Shown: positions 7,485 through 16,745 of the stretch, one piece after another
How the letters are laid out: each line of letters begins with the position of its first letter
Numbering within the stretch: the stretch's first letter is position 1
Assembly: GCA_965226245.1 (NCBI GenBank)
Contig: CBDDCL010000015.1
Coordinates: forward strand, 2,728,001-2,792,000
Reading direction: 5' to 3'
DNA from: CBDCYS01 sp965226245
Lineage (GTDB): Bacteria; Acidobacteriota; Terriglobia; Bryobacterales; UBA6623
DNA length: 64,000 bases
Made by a program: the position numbers and the translations under genes
The notes under the pieces: generated by a model
The model's input: the letters and a program-made list of their open reading frames with translations, nothing else
Told to the model about the DNA's origin: nothing
Databases searched by the model: none

Positions 7485-8603
7485 ATGAAGATCACCGATG
7501 TGGAAGCTATCTATTTACGCCTGCCCGATGTGAAGGAGCAGTGCGACAGCGGCCAGGACGCTCTGATCGTCAAGGTCTCAACGGATGCGGGCATCACTGG
7601 TATCGGCGAGGTCGACTCGGCTCCGCTGGCTGCGAAGGGCGCCATCGAAGGCCCCTACTCTCACAACATCACCTGCGGGCTGCGCGAGTTGGTGATCGGC
7701 GAGGACCCATTCGAGACCGAGCGCCTGTGGTACAAGATGTACCGCCAAAACAGTTATGGCGGACGCCGCGGCGTGGGCCTGCACGCGATGAGCGGCATCG
7801 ACATCGCGCTTTGGGACATCAAGGGCAAAGCACTGGGCCAACCGGTGTGGAAGCTGCTGGGCGGCGGGTTCCATCAAAGGATTCGTCCTTACGCGAGTTC
7901 TTTGTTTGGGGCGACTCCGGAGGAAACCGGCGAGCGCGCCCGGCGCTTCCGCGATCGCGGGTTTACCGCCGTCAAGTTCGGGTGGGAGCCAATGGGGAGG
8001 GATGAAAAGACGGACATCGCGCTTGTCCGTGAAGCCCGCAAGGGGCTGGGCGACGACAACGACCTGATGATTGACGCCGGTCTGGTGTGGGACGCCAAGA
8101 CGGCTATCCAGCGGGCCCGGTCGTTTTCCGACTACAACATCTTTTGGCTGGAAGAGCCTTTGCAGGGGGACGACTATACGGGCTACCGGAAGCTGGCGGA
8201 GGCGACGCACATCCGGATCGCGGCGGGGGAGCAAGAAAGCAACCGCTTGTCTTTCATCGAGCTAATGGATCGCGGCAAAATTGACATCGTTCAAGTCGAC
8301 ATGACGCGGGTCGGCGGATTTACTGAGGCCATGAAGGTCGCCAGCCTGGCAGTCGACCGTGGTCTGCCGGTGGTCAATCACGGTTTCACGACCTATATCA
8401 ATGTCGCGGCGGCGCTGCACTTTTTGAACTCGATCCCGAACTCCTTCATCCTCGAGTTTGTCGTGGAGGAGGAGACGACACTGCGGGACTATGTGACGAA
8501 GCAGAAGATCGTTGCGCGGGATGGGTATCTGGACATACCGGATGCGCCCGGACTGGGCGTCGAGTTGAACGAGGAGGCGATCGAGCCTTACCGGGTGGCT
8601 TGA
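7485..8603 (+). CDS. mandelate racemase/muconate-lactonizing enzyme family (enolase superfamily)
   Basis: This 372-aa protein has the two-domain enolase-superfamily layout: N-terminal capping domain (1-115) and (beta/alpha)7-beta barrel. Expected catalytic residues are present: Lys164 (in AVKFGW), metal ligands Asp197 (LMIDAG), Glu223 (LEEPL) and Glu249 (AGEQE), and His299 (VVNHG). The Lys/His pair places it in the mandelate-racemase-like group, which covers sugar-acid dehydratases and epimerases. The substrate cannot be fixed from sequence, and no sugar-acid transporter or aldolase is adjacent. It is monocistronic and followed by the convergent clpC. Confidence 0.85.
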   Translation: MKITDVEAIYLRLPDVKEQCDSGQDALIVKVSTDAGITGIGEVDSAPLAAKGAIEGPYSHNITCGLRELVIGEDPFETERLWYKMYRQNSYGGRRGVGLHAMSGIDIALWDIKGKALGQPVWKLLGGGFHQRIRPYASSLFGATPEETGERARRFRDRGFTAVKFGWEPMGRDEKTDIALVREARKGLGDDNDLMIDAGLVWDAKTAIQRARSFSDYNIFWLEEPLQGDDYTGYRKLAEATHIRIAAGEQESNRLSFIELMDRGKIDIVQVDMTRVGGFTEAMKVASLAVDRGLPVVNHGFTTYINVAAALHFLNSIPNSFILEFVVEEETTLRDYVTKQKIVARDGYLDIPDAPGLGVELNEEAIEPYRVA

Positions 8604-8695
8604 GGTTGCGGGTTCGGCGGTTCGCGAAATCTCGCTATCGTGCACATCGGTGATCGGCTGGCGCACTGCACTAGCGCTGGCCCGCAACCCGCGGG

Positions 8696-11176
8696 TTAGG
8701 TGAACATGTAGAGCGGGCTGGCTTCGGCGACGGCGACCGCGTCTTCGCCCTCGGGTTCGGCTTCTTCTGCTTCGTTCACCGGGCGGTAGTACATGCCGTT
8801 TTCGCCCAGGAAGACTTCCAGGTCACCCGGCCGGGGCAGTTGGCCTTGGATGAGGGCTTCGGAAAGCGGGTCCTCGATGAATTTCTGCAGCGCCCGGCGC
8901 AGGGGGCGCGCGCCGTAATTGCGGTCCGCGCAGGTTTCGTCGAGGATGTACCTGGCGGCGTCCTTGTTCAGACGAATGTGAAGATCCTTGCGGGCGAGGT
9001 TTACGTTGATCTGGTCGACCATCAGGTCCATGATCTTGACCAGATCGTCATCAACGAGCGAGGAGAAGACGATGACCTCATCGATTCGGTTCAAGAACTC
9101 GGGATTGAAAACACGCTTGACTTCGCTGAGAACCTCGTCGTTCACCTTGGCGTCGGCCTGTTCTTGCGAAGAACCCTGGAAGCCCATGCGGCCGCGGTTC
9201 TGCAGGAATCGCGCGCCCAGGTTCGAGGTCATGATGATGATCGTGTTCTTGAAATCGACCGTGTTGCCCAGACCGTCGGTGAGCTGGCCGTCCTCGAAAA
9301 CCTGAAGCAATATATTGAAAAGGTCGGGATGCGCTTTCTCGACTTCGTCCAGCAGAATGATCGAATAGGGCGCGCGCTTGACGCGCTCGGTCAATTGTCC
9401 GCCCTCTTCATAACCGACATAGCCGGGCGGCGAGCCGATCAGCTTCGAGACCGAATGCTTTTCCATGTATTCGGACATGTCGAAGCGCAACAGCGCCTTT
9501 TCGCTTGCAAAAAGGAATTCCGCCAGGGCGCGGGCGACTTCGGTCTTTCCGACACCGGTCGGTCCCAGGAACAGGAATGAACCGGCGGGCCGGGTCACGG
9601 ACTTCAAGCCGGCCCGGGAGCGGCGAATCGCGCGGGCGACCGCCGAAATGGCCTTTTCCTGGCTGACAACGCGCTTGTGCAGCTCTTCCTCGATGCGGAG
9701 AAGCTTGGTCATCTCTTCTTCATTGATCGAGGTGATCGGGACGCCGGTCCAGCGCACGACCACGTCTTCGATGTCGTCTTTGGTGACGGCGGCGGCGGCC
9801 GATTCATCGAGGTTGTATTTTTCGCGCAGCAGGCGCAGATTCTCGCGCTCTTTGCGCTCTTCGTCCGAATAGAAACGCGCCTTCTCGAACTCATGGTTCG
9901 CGATGGCGTTTTCCATGCGGTGCACGATGAATTTGATGCGCTTGTGCACCTCGGCGATTTCATCCGGCATGGTCGTCTGGCGCAGCTTGACACGGGCGCC
10001 GGCTTCATCTACGAGGTCGATGGCTTTGTCGGGCAGGAAGCGGTCGGGAATATAGCGGCTGGAAGCATAGACGGCGGCCTCGACCGCCTCATCGGTGTAA
10101 GCCACGGCGTGAAACTTCTCGTAGCGGTCCTTAATGCCGAATAAGACCTGAACAGCTTCCTCTTCCGTCGGCGGATTCACCTTGACTGCCTGGAAGCGGC
10201 GCTCCAGCGAACGGTCTTTTTCGATCGATTTGCGGAACTCAGCCGGCGTCGTCGCGCCGATGCACTGAATTTCGCCGCGTGACAAAGCCGGCTTCAGAAT
10301 ATTCGCCGCGTCGAGCGAGCCTTCCGCGGAACCAGCGCCCACCAGGGTATGCAGCTCGTCGATGAAGATGATGGCGTTCTGATTCTCCATCAGCTCTTTC
10401 ATGATGGTCTTCAGACGTTCCTCAAACTGGCCGCGGTACTTGGTGCCGGCGACGATCAGCGACAGGTCCAGAGCCAGGATGCGATGCTCGGCCAAAAACG
10501 ACGGGATCTCACCATCGGCGATCCTTTGGGCCAGGCCTTCGACGATTGCCGTCTTGCCGACACCCGGCTCGCCGATCAGAACGGGGTTGTTTTTTGTTCG
10601 GCGGCACAGGATCTGAATGACGCGTTCGACTTCGTTCCCGCGCCCGATCAGCGGATCGAGGGCGCCGTCAATCGCCGACTGCGTTAGGTCGCGGCTGAAC
10701 TCGGCCAGCAGCGAGCTTTCCTTGGGACGGTTCGACAGCAGCTTCTCCGACTGCGAGCGCGCCAGCTCTTCGCGGATCGTCGCAAGCCGCAGCCCGCGCT
10801 CGTGCAGAATCTCCGCGGCGAAGCATTTTTCTTCGCGCAGCAACCCCAGCAACAGGTGCTCGGTGCCGATGTGCTTGTGCGAGAGGCGTTCGGCCTCTTC
10901 GGCGGCGTAAGCCAATACCCGCTTGCATTCGTGGCTCAGAGGCAGGTCCACCGAAGTGGATACTTTTTCGCGAACCTGGGTGTGCGCTTCAATCTGTTTG
11001 CGGATGGATTCGACCGCCGCGTGAGACCGCAGAAAGCGGTTGGCCAGCGCCTTGTCCTCGCGGATCAAACCGAGCAGAAGGTGTTCGCTTTCGATGTAAG
11101 GACTGCCGAATTGGCTTGCCTCGTAGCGGGCGAAGAAGATGACTCGGCGTGCTTTCTCTGTATAGCGTTCGAACAT
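8696..11176 (-). CDS. clpC: ATP-dependent Clp protease ATP-binding subunit ClpC
   Basis: AAA+ unfoldase that feeds substrates to ClpP. The 826-aa protein has two N-terminal Clp-N repeats (about 1-145), a first AAA domain with Walker A GEPGVGKTA (near 203-211) and DELHT (Walker B), a middle coiled-coil/UVR-like segment (about 410-470), and a second AAA domain with GPTGVGKTE and the tyrosine pore loop GSPPGYVGYEEGG. The C-terminal ClpB-D2-small domain is complete and is followed by an acidic tail (EEAEPEGEDAVAVAEA) that is longer than usual. No mcsA/mcsB or ctsR neighbours are present, so the gene stands alone. Confidence 0.93.
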   Translation of the reverse strand: MFERYTEKARRVIFFARYEASQFGSPYIESEHLLLGLIREDKALANRFLRSHAAVESIRKQIEAHTQVREKVSTSVDLPLSHECKRVLAYAAEEAERLSHKHIGTEHLLLGLLREEKCFAAEILHERGLRLATIREELARSQSEKLLSNRPKESSLLAEFSRDLTQSAIDGALDPLIGRGNEVERVIQILCRRTKNNPVLIGEPGVGKTAIVEGLAQRIADGEIPSFLAEHRILALDLSLIVAGTKYRGQFEERLKTIMKELMENQNAIIFIDELHTLVGAGSAEGSLDAANILKPALSRGEIQCIGATTPAEFRKSIEKDRSLERRFQAVKVNPPTEEEAVQVLFGIKDRYEKFHAVAYTDEAVEAAVYASSRYIPDRFLPDKAIDLVDEAGARVKLRQTTMPDEIAEVHKRIKFIVHRMENAIANHEFEKARFYSDEERKERENLRLLREKYNLDESAAAAVTKDDIEDVVVRWTGVPITSINEEEMTKLLRIEEELHKRVVSQEKAISAVARAIRRSRAGLKSVTRPAGSFLFLGPTGVGKTEVARALAEFLFASEKALLRFDMSEYMEKHSVSKLIGSPPGYVGYEEGGQLTERVKRAPYSIILLDEVEKAHPDLFNILLQVFEDGQLTDGLGNTVDFKNTIIIMTSNLGARFLQNRGRMGFQGSSQEQADAKVNDEVLSEVKRVFNPEFLNRIDEVIVFSSLVDDDLVKIMDLMVDQINVNLARKDLHIRLNKDAARYILDETCADRNYGARPLRRALQKFIEDPLSEALIQGQLPRPGDLEVFLGENGMYYRPVNEAEEAEPEGEDAVAVAEASPLYMFT

Positions 11177-11349
11177 GGAGCGTATCGCTTTCCCGGCTCC
11201 CCGGTTAACGGTCGCTAGACAATATCTTTCTCATCATAACAGCCCCAAGCGGGAACGGGATGTAGCGTGGAATTCGGGAGAGTTCCGGGCCGAGCCGGCT
11301 TGTCTTGGGAATCCAAAAACGCAATTCGCGGAGGTGCCACCCGGAGCGG

Positions 11350-11457
11350 CTCGGGAGCCAGACTCAGAGCCCCGACCGTGAGGGAGGGGTTAGCCGCTCC
11401 GACGCGCCTCATCCGACAACGGCCACGCTCCCCTCTTTGGTTGCGGCTCGTCCGCGT
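11350..11457 (+). repeat. ~107-bp dispersed repeat, copy A
   Basis: The stretch GAGCCAGACTCAGAGCCCCG through GCGGCTCGTCCGCGT is nearly identical, in inverted orientation, to 28929-29034. Only a few substitutions separate the copies. A ~25-bp sub-part (GACCGTGAGGGAGGGGTT) recurs at 33709-33729. Neither copy is within a convincing gene; each lies beside the start or end of one. Confidence 0.75.
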
Positions 11458-12185
11458 TAGGAGCTGTTAGGAAATAACATTTCCTTAATTTTCCCCGCCT
11501 CCATGCGGAGCACTCGGTCGCAACGGCCGGCGAAGCCCAGGTTGTGCGTCGCGATAACCAGCGTCACGCCATGATCCCGCGGCAGAGATACAAGCAGGTC
11601 AATGACCTTTTCACCGGTTTCTTGATCGAGGTTTCCTGTCGGCTCGTCAGCCAGCAGAAGCTTGGGTCCGCTAACCAAAGCTCGGGCGATGGTGACTCTC
11701 TGTTGCTCGCCGCCCGAAAGCTCGCCGGCGCGGTGGTGAGCCCGCTCCGCCAAGCCGACGCGCTCGAGCCACTTGCGGGCTTCCGGTTCGGCCCGTTCTT
11801 GAGTTTGCCCGGCAATCAACAGAGGCATCATGGCGTTTTCGATCGCGGTGAATTCCGGAAGAAGATGAAAGTTCTGCCAAACGTATCCTGTCTGGCGGTT
11901 TCGGAAGTCGGCCAATGCCGCCTCGCCGAAACTAGAGATGGCGCTCGATTGAAAGATGACCTCCCCGGAGGTGGGAGCATCCAGCCCGCCCAGCAAGTGC
12001 AGCAACGTCGATTTGCCGACGCCGGACTCCCCGACGACCGCCACGCTCTCTCCCCGGTAGAGTTCAAAGCTCAACTCCGACAGCACGGACAGAACCGAGT
12101 CCCCGCTGCGATAAGTCTTGACGAGTTTGTCCAGCCGGATCAGAGTTTCGGGCATCGCTGGCGTTTCACAATCCGTACAGTGCAC
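11457..12185 (-). CDS. ABC transporter ATP-binding protein, LolD/MacB-type
   Basis: This 242-aa ATPase has Walker A GESGVGKST, Q-loop WQNFHLLPEFTAIEN, signature LSGGEQQR, Walker B LLLADEPTGNLD and switch His (IATHN). The LLPEFTAIENAMMPLL region is characteristic of the LolD/FtsE/MacB group, which powers lipoprotein release or mechanotransmission at the inner membrane. The permease (LolC/E-like) is not adjacent. The start could be GTG at 12185 or ATG at 12155 (MPETLIRL); the latter gives a more normal N-terminus. It follows aroK on the same strand with a gap of 22-52 nt, so the two are probably co-transcribed. Confidence 0.85.
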   Translation of the reverse strand: MHCTDCETPAMPETLIRLDKLVKTYRSGDSVLSVLSELSFELYRGESVAVVGESGVGKSTLLHLLGGLDAPTSGEVIFQSSAISSFGEAALADFRNRQTGYVWQNFHLLPEFTAIENAMMPLLIAGQTQERAEPEARKWLERVGLAERAHHRAGELSGGEQQRVTIARALVSGPKLLLADEPTGNLDQETGEKVIDLLVSLPRDHGVTLVIATHNLGFAGRCDRVLRMEAGKIKEMLFPNSS

Positions 12186-12207
12186 TCGGAATTAAAGGGG
12201 CTGCGAG

Positions 12208-12750
12208 TCAGAGGAGCGACAATCCGAGAATCTCGTCGGCGACCTTATCAGGTCCATCGGAACCCGCCTGAACCGTGAAGTCTGATTTCGCGTATCCGGG
12301 ACCGCGCTGCTCGAAAAGCTTCTCGAAGGCCTCACGATCCCGTGCCAGAGGCCGCTGGCTTTCATTCGTGACTCTCTCCCATAGCTGATCGACTGGAGCA
12401 TTGAGCCAGACCGAGACTCCGGCTTGATCGAGAGTTTCGCGGTTGCCGGGCGCGACGAAAGTTCCTCCTCCCAGGGCAACGACACGGGCCCGGCCGCGGC
12501 GGACAAAGGAAATCTGCTCCAAAAGCGCCTGCCGCTCCATGGCCCGAAAAGCCGCCTCGCCGAACTGCTGGAAGACGTCCGCGATTTTTATCCCGGACTT
12601 TCTTTCGATCTCGTCATCGAGGTCCACGAAATCCCATTTCAAGCGAGCGGCCAGACGTTGTCCAACGGTGGTTTTGCCACAGCCCATGAATCCCACCAGA
12701 TAAATGCCGGGCGCCGCTTTCAGCTTGGCGTGCATGCTTGTAACTCGCAT
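12208..12750 (-). CDS. aroK: shikimate kinase
   Basis: Phosphorylates shikimate at the 3-hydroxyl in the chorismate pathway. The 180-aa protein shows the P-loop GFMGCGKTT (20-28), the substrate-binding DLDDEIE (43-49), the GGG motif (about 94-96) and the lid segment with RPLARD. The ~10-residue N-terminal extension before the P-loop strand is slightly longer than in enteric AroK; an internal ATG at residue 6 is an alternative start. The gene sits between an SDR gene 6 bp upstream and the ABC ATPase downstream on the same strand, suggesting one transcript of mixed function. Confidence 0.92.
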   Translation of the reverse strand: MRVTSMHAKLKAAPGIYLVGFMGCGKTTVGQRLAARLKWDFVDLDDEIERKSGIKIADVFQQFGEAAFRAMERQALLEQISFVRRGRARVVALGGGTFVAPGNRETLDQAGVSVWLNAPVDQLWERVTNESQRPLARDREAFEKLFEQRGPGYAKSDFTVQAGSDGPDKVADEILGLSLL

Positions 12751-12756
12751 CGAATT

Positions 12757-13551
12757 CTAGGAGCCAGGCCGCGGGATCACAATCCCGGCATTCATTTTCG
12801 CCATTCGCGGGAAGAGAACGCCGGGAAGCAACCGTGCCAGCACGACCAGAACCCAGCCGATGCGGGGTGTCACGATCGTTCTCTTGCGGCGTCTTAATCC
12901 ATCGAGCGTCGCTTCGGCGCACTGCTCGGCGGTGATCATGAAACGCTTTTGCCCGGCAACTTGCTCTGGAATTTCACCCTGCAAAACATTCTCGCGAAAC
13001 GGTGTGTCGACGTATCCGGGACATACGCACAGCACATGAATGCCGGCCTGACCCAGCTCCATGCGCAGCCCGTCCGAATAGGCATTGAGCGCGTACTTCG
13101 ATGCCGAGTAAAGAGTAAGCCAGGGGAGAGGCACTTTGCCGGCAATGGAGCTGATGTTGATCACCGCGCCTCCCGATGGAATTGCCGGCAGCAGGCGGCG
13201 GGTCAGCTCGACCGGCGCAAGAAAATTCAAGGTCATCAAGTCGCCGACCACTTCGGGTGAAGACTGAAACGACGGAGCGTAGAGTCCCACGCCGGCATTG
13301 TTCACGAGAATGTCGATTGTTTGAAATCGCTCGATCGCCTTCTCGCACAGGGACGCCAGCGAGGCCGGGTCGCGAAGATCGGCCGGAATGACGTCGGCTT
13401 CCGCGGGGGCGACTTGCCGAGCTACGCTCTCTAGCGCACCCCGCGATCTTGCCGTCAAGACCAGCCGAGCCCCTTCGCGCGCGAACGCGATCGCCAGGGC
13501 GCGGCCGATTCCCGAGGAGGCGCCGGTGATCAGCACGGTCTTCCCTTGCAT
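12757..13551 (-). CDS. short-chain dehydrogenase/reductase
   Basis: Classical SDR of 264 aa. It has the Rossmann motif TGASSGIG (about 9-16), NNAG (near 85), and the catalytic Ser-Tyr-Lys triad (INISS, then YSASK). The C-terminal region (VTPRIGWVLVVLARLLPGVLFPRM) is hydrophobic, as in membrane-associated SDRs of the DltE/YqjQ type. I chose the ATG at 13551 (MQGKTVLITGASSG); the upstream open frame to 13692 would overlap the divergent gene at 13616. Its NAD(P)H-linked substrate is unknown. The stop is 6 bp before the aroK start, so they likely share a transcript. Confidence 0.85.
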   Translation of the reverse strand: MQGKTVLITGASSGIGRALAIAFAREGARLVLTARSRGALESVARQVAPAEADVIPADLRDPASLASLCEKAIERFQTIDILVNNAGVGLYAPSFQSSPEVVGDLMTLNFLAPVELTRRLLPAIPSGGAVINISSIAGKVPLPWLTLYSASKYALNAYSDGLRMELGQAGIHVLCVCPGYVDTPFRENVLQGEIPEQVAGQKRFMITAEQCAEATLDGLRRRKRTIVTPRIGWVLVVLARLLPGVLFPRMAKMNAGIVIPRPGS

Positions 13552-13615
13552 ATTCAACAGGATTGCTAATTTCCAGCAGGATTGCCAGCTCCGCGACAAG
13601 AAGCAATAATGTAGC

Positions 13616-14242
13616 ATGACCACGGAAAACTTGTTGCCGCTGTTTCCGCTGGAAGTGGTCATTTTTCCAGGCACGAAAATACCTCTCCACATCTTCGAAC
13701 CGCGCTATCGGCTGATGATCGGTGAAGCGATCAAGGGGTACTCCGCGTTTGGCATCATCCTGGTTCGTGATCAACAGATAGCTCCTGAAGGATGTTCCGC
13801 CGTGGTGGAAAGGGTGACCAAGAAGCACGAAGACGGCCGGCTGGACATCGACGCGCGCGGGCGAAAACGGTTTAAGACACTGGAGCTTGACGACAGCCTG
13901 CCCTATTTGCAAGCCCGCGTGGAGTACTTCGAAGATCACACTCGCTCCGCGGTCGACAAAACGGTCTTGGCCGAGGTTCAGAAGCAAGCCGATCGTTTAG
14001 CGGCTTTGCTCGGCGTCAGCGAACGCGATGCCATCGACCCGACGTTATCCGAACCCAGTTTTCATGTCGCCCATGGCCTGCCACTCGAACTTGACTTCAA
14101 GCAAGCCTTACTGACGAAGCGCTCCGAGGCCGAACGGCTCGCCGACCTCGCCGAGTATCTTCCCCGGCTCATCGGGCGCGTCCAAACCGCCGAGCGGGTG
14201 AAAAAGCTGGCCGTCAGCAATGGCAAGGGGCGGACGGTGTAG
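13616..14242 (+). CDS. LON N-terminal (substrate-binding) domain protein
   Basis: This 208-aa protein consists only of the Lon N-terminal domain, beginning LLPLFPLEVVIFPGTKIPLHIFEPRYRLM, a fully typical motif when read in parts: FPL, FPG, P(L/M)HIFEPRYR. No ATPase or protease domain follows. Such stand-alone proteins are common in bacteria and their role is unproven, though a substrate-adaptor function has been proposed. It is divergent from the SDR gene with 64 bp between, and is followed by a large perfect inverted repeat that could terminate transcription. Confidence 0.85.
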   Translation: MTTENLLPLFPLEVVIFPGTKIPLHIFEPRYRLMIGEAIKGYSAFGIILVRDQQIAPEGCSAVVERVTKKHEDGRLDIDARGRKRFKTLELDDSLPYLQARVEYFEDHTRSAVDKTVLAEVQKQADRLAALLGVSERDAIDPTLSEPSFHVAHGLPLELDFKQALLTKRSEAERLADLAEYLPRLIGRVQTAERVKKLAVSNGKGRTV

Positions 14243-14243
14243 C

Positions 14244-14330
14244 AGAGCCCGGAACGCAAGTGACGGGTCAAAGCGAGCGGGCTAGTACACGCTTGTTGAG
14301 CTTGGACCCGTCACTTGCGTTCCGGGCTCT
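14244..14330. repeat. perfect 26-bp inverted repeat
   Basis: The arms 14244-14269 (AGAGCCCGGAACGCAAGTGA...) and 14305-14330 are exact reverse complements, separated by a 35-base loop. The structure follows the Lon-N gene stop directly. There is no U-run, so it is not a classic intrinsic terminator. A degenerate single arm (GACCCGTCCCTTGCGTTCTG...) lies at 50150-50175, showing that the unit is a dispersed element. Confidence 0.8.
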
Positions 14331-14417
14331 AACCTATTTCTTTCAGAAAAAAATCTGAGGACCTCTCTGATCCTCGAAGCACCGCCGGACGGGTGTTAGA
14401 ATCGACTCAGGTCAGTT

Positions 14418-16247
14418 GTGGACATCCTCGGAATTTCGGCATACTATCACGATTCGGCGGCCTGCCTCGTGCGGGACGGCGAGATCATCGCCGCCGCCCA
14501 GGAAGAGCGCTTCAGCCGCAAGAAACACGATCACCGCTTTCCCTCCAACGCGGTTTCCTATTGCCTGCGTGAAGGCGGCATCGAGCGCTCCCAGCTCGAC
14601 TACGTCGCCTACTACGACAAACCTCTTCAGACGTTCGACCGCCTGCTCGAAACCTATCTTGATTTCGCTCCGTCAGGGCTTCGCTCCTTCTTGCAGGCGA
14701 TGCCCTTGTGGCTGCATGAAAAGCTTTGGATGCGCGATCACATCGCCGCCGAATGCGGCGATTCCGGAAATGTCCTTTTCACCGAGCACCATGAGTCGCA
14801 TGCGGCCAGCGCCTTCTTCCCTTCGCCTTTTGATTCAGCGGCGATTCTGACGATCGATGGCGTCGGAGAATGGGCGACGAGCACTTACGGCTACGGCGAA
14901 GGTAACCAGATCCATTTGCAGGGCGAGCTGCATTTCCCGCACTCGCTCGGCTTGCTCTACTCGGCGTTTACCTACTACACGGGATTCAAGGTCAACTCGG
15001 GCGAATACAAGATTATGGGCCTGGCGCCCTACGGCGAACCGCGATATACCCAGAAGATCCTCAACGAGCTGATGGACCTGCGTGAAGACGGGTCGATACG
15101 GCTCAACATGAAGTACTTCAACTACTGCCAGGGGCTGACGATGACGAACGGCAGGTTCGACCAGCTCTTCGGCGGGCCCCCGCGCAAGCCCGAAAGCAAA
15201 GTCACGCAGCGAGAGATGGACCTCGCCCGTTCGGTTCAAGAAGTGACCGAGCTTGTAATGCTGCGGATGGCAAAACATGTTTACAAAGAAACAGGCCAGA
15301 AAAACCTTTGCCTGGCCGGCGGGGTCGCCTTGAATTGCGTCGCCAACGGACGTCTGTTTCGCGAAGGCCCTTTCGAGAATATCTGGATTCAGCCGGCGGC
15401 GGGCGATGCCGGCGGAGCGCTCGGAGCGGCGCTCTCGGCCTGGTACCAATACCTCGACAATCCCCGCAGCGCCAAGCAAGTGTGCGCCGGACGCATCGAC
15501 GGCATGAAGGCGGCCTATCTCGGGCCGTCATTTTCGAGCGGGGAGATCCGGGAGTTTTTGGACGGAATGGGGGCCCGCTATCAGCGGCTGTCCCGTCAAG
15601 AGCTGATCGCAACCGCGGCACGGGAGCTGGCTTCCGAGAACGTCGTCGGATGGTTCCAGGGCCGCATGGAATTCGGTTCCCGGGCCTTGGGCGCGCGAAG
15701 CGTTCTTGGTGATCCGCGCTCGGCTAAGATGCAGTCGATGATGAACCTCAAGATCAAGTACCGCGAGAGCTTTCGTCCGTTCGCTCCTTCGGTGCTGCGG
15801 GAATGCGTCTCGGACTACTTCGAGATGAACTGCGACTCCCCCTACATGCTGCTGGTCGCTCCGGTACAAGAGGAGCTTCGAGTCCCCATCACCGAGGCAC
15901 AAAAGCAACTCTTCGGCATTGAGCGGCTCAATATCCCGCGGTCAAGTGTCCCGGCGGTCACTCATGTCGATTACTCGGCGCGCGTTCAGACGGTGCGGCG
16001 CGAGGAGAACGGCATCTATTACGACCTGATCGCGGAGTTTGCGCGGCTCACCGGATGTCCGCTTGTCGTCAATACGTCCTTCAATGTTCGAGGCGAACCG
16101 ATTGTCTGCACGCCCGAGGACGCCTTCCGTTGTTTTATGAGAACCGAGATGGACGTGCTGGTGCTCGAAGATTTCCTGCTTCGCAAAGACGAACAGGAAG
16201 CGTTCGAGGAAGAGACCACATGGCAAGAGGAGTTTCAGCTTGACTGA
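14418..16247 (+). CDS. carbamoyltransferase (NodU/CmcH family)
   Basis: This 609-aa enzyme transfers a carbamoyl group from carbamoyl phosphate to a hydroxyl acceptor. The N-terminal ASKHA-fold domain starts GISAYYHDSAACLV and contains the metal-binding HHESH (124-128). The C-terminal YrdC-like/Carbam_trans_C region includes GRMEFGSRALGARS and VNTSFNVRGEPIVCTPEDA. The family makes carbamoylated Nod factors, antibiotics and surface glycans; the acceptor here is unknown. The start is GTG at 14418. The stop overlaps the SxtJ-like gene by 8 nt (TTGACTGA), so the two form a translationally coupled pair often seen in bacterial surface-polysaccharide regions, but no glycosyltransferases lie nearby. 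Confidence 0.9.
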   Translation: MDILGISAYYHDSAACLVRDGEIIAAAQEERFSRKKHDHRFPSNAVSYCLREGGIERSQLDYVAYYDKPLQTFDRLLETYLDFAPSGLRSFLQAMPLWLHEKLWMRDHIAAECGDSGNVLFTEHHESHAASAFFPSPFDSAAILTIDGVGEWATSTYGYGEGNQIHLQGELHFPHSLGLLYSAFTYYTGFKVNSGEYKIMGLAPYGEPRYTQKILNELMDLREDGSIRLNMKYFNYCQGLTMTNGRFDQLFGGPPRKPESKVTQREMDLARSVQEVTELVMLRMAKHVYKETGQKNLCLAGGVALNCVANGRLFREGPFENIWIQPAAGDAGGALGAALSAWYQYLDNPRSAKQVCAGRIDGMKAAYLGPSFSSGEIREFLDGMGARYQRLSRQELIATAARELASENVVGWFQGRMEFGSRALGARSVLGDPRSAKMQSMMNLKIKYRESFRPFAPSVLRECVSDYFEMNCDSPYMLLVAPVQEELRVPITEAQKQLFGIERLNIPRSSVPAVTHVDYSARVQTVRREENGIYYDLIAEFARLTGCPLVVNTSFNVRGEPIVCTPEDAFRCFMRTEMDVLVLEDFLLRKDEQEAFEEETTWQEEFQLD

Positions 16248-16641
16248 GGCTGCCGAAAACCCCCGCCAGGCCAGGCAATCCGCACTGCTGGTGGGCGCGG
16301 TGTTGTTGCTGATTGCGGCCTGGAATGTTTGGAAAGACCGCCCCTGGATTTACGGCCTCGCCGGCGCATGCGGGCTGCTGCTGATCTTGATCGGGCTTGT
16401 TTCGCCCGCCGCTTCGGGTATGTTCCACAGGGGCTGGATGCGCTTTGCCGGCGTGCTGGGCTACGCAAACAGCCGCATTCTGCTTTCGCTGATGTTCTAC
16501 CTCGTCATCACGCCTTATGGACTCATCATGCGGCTTTTCGGCCGCGACACGATGAACCGGCGTGGGGCAGGAAAGCAGAGCTATTGGATTCCGCGCGCGA
16601 AAACACGCCAAGCGCGCCCGCGGTACGAGCGGTTGTTCTAG
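16240..16641 (+). CDS. SxtJ-like small membrane protein
   Basis: 133 aa with two or three hydrophobic helices: LLVGAVLLLIAAWNVW and GLAGACGLLLILIGLVSP form a hairpin, and the conserved tail includes NSRILLSLMFYLVITPYGLIMRLFGRD. This matches the SxtJ family, which accompanies NodU-type carbamoyltransferases. Function is unknown; a membrane-anchoring role for the carbamoyltransferase is plausible from the fixed gene pairing. The start is TTG inside the end of the upstream gene. A third short gene (DUF5989-type) that often completes this cluster is not found downstream. Confidence 0.8.
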   Translation: MTEAAENPRQARQSALLVGAVLLLIAAWNVWKDRPWIYGLAGACGLLLILIGLVSPAASGMFHRGWMRFAGVLGYANSRILLSLMFYLVITPYGLIMRLFGRDTMNRRGAGKQSYWIPRAKTRQARPRYERLF

Positions 16642-16745
16642 CCGCTCCGCCGGAAACCCCGCAGGTCTTCATCCTCTTGGGTGGGCCGCGGGCTCATGGG
16701 CACTTCCTGACGATCACGGCTCTGATGAGTCATCGCGATTTCAGC

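Noticed and set aside
7019..7495. 158-codon minus-strand ORF
   Set aside because: Overlaps the antitoxin gene antisense; only the short TPR-like frame in 7224-7312, in a different frame, looks protein-like.
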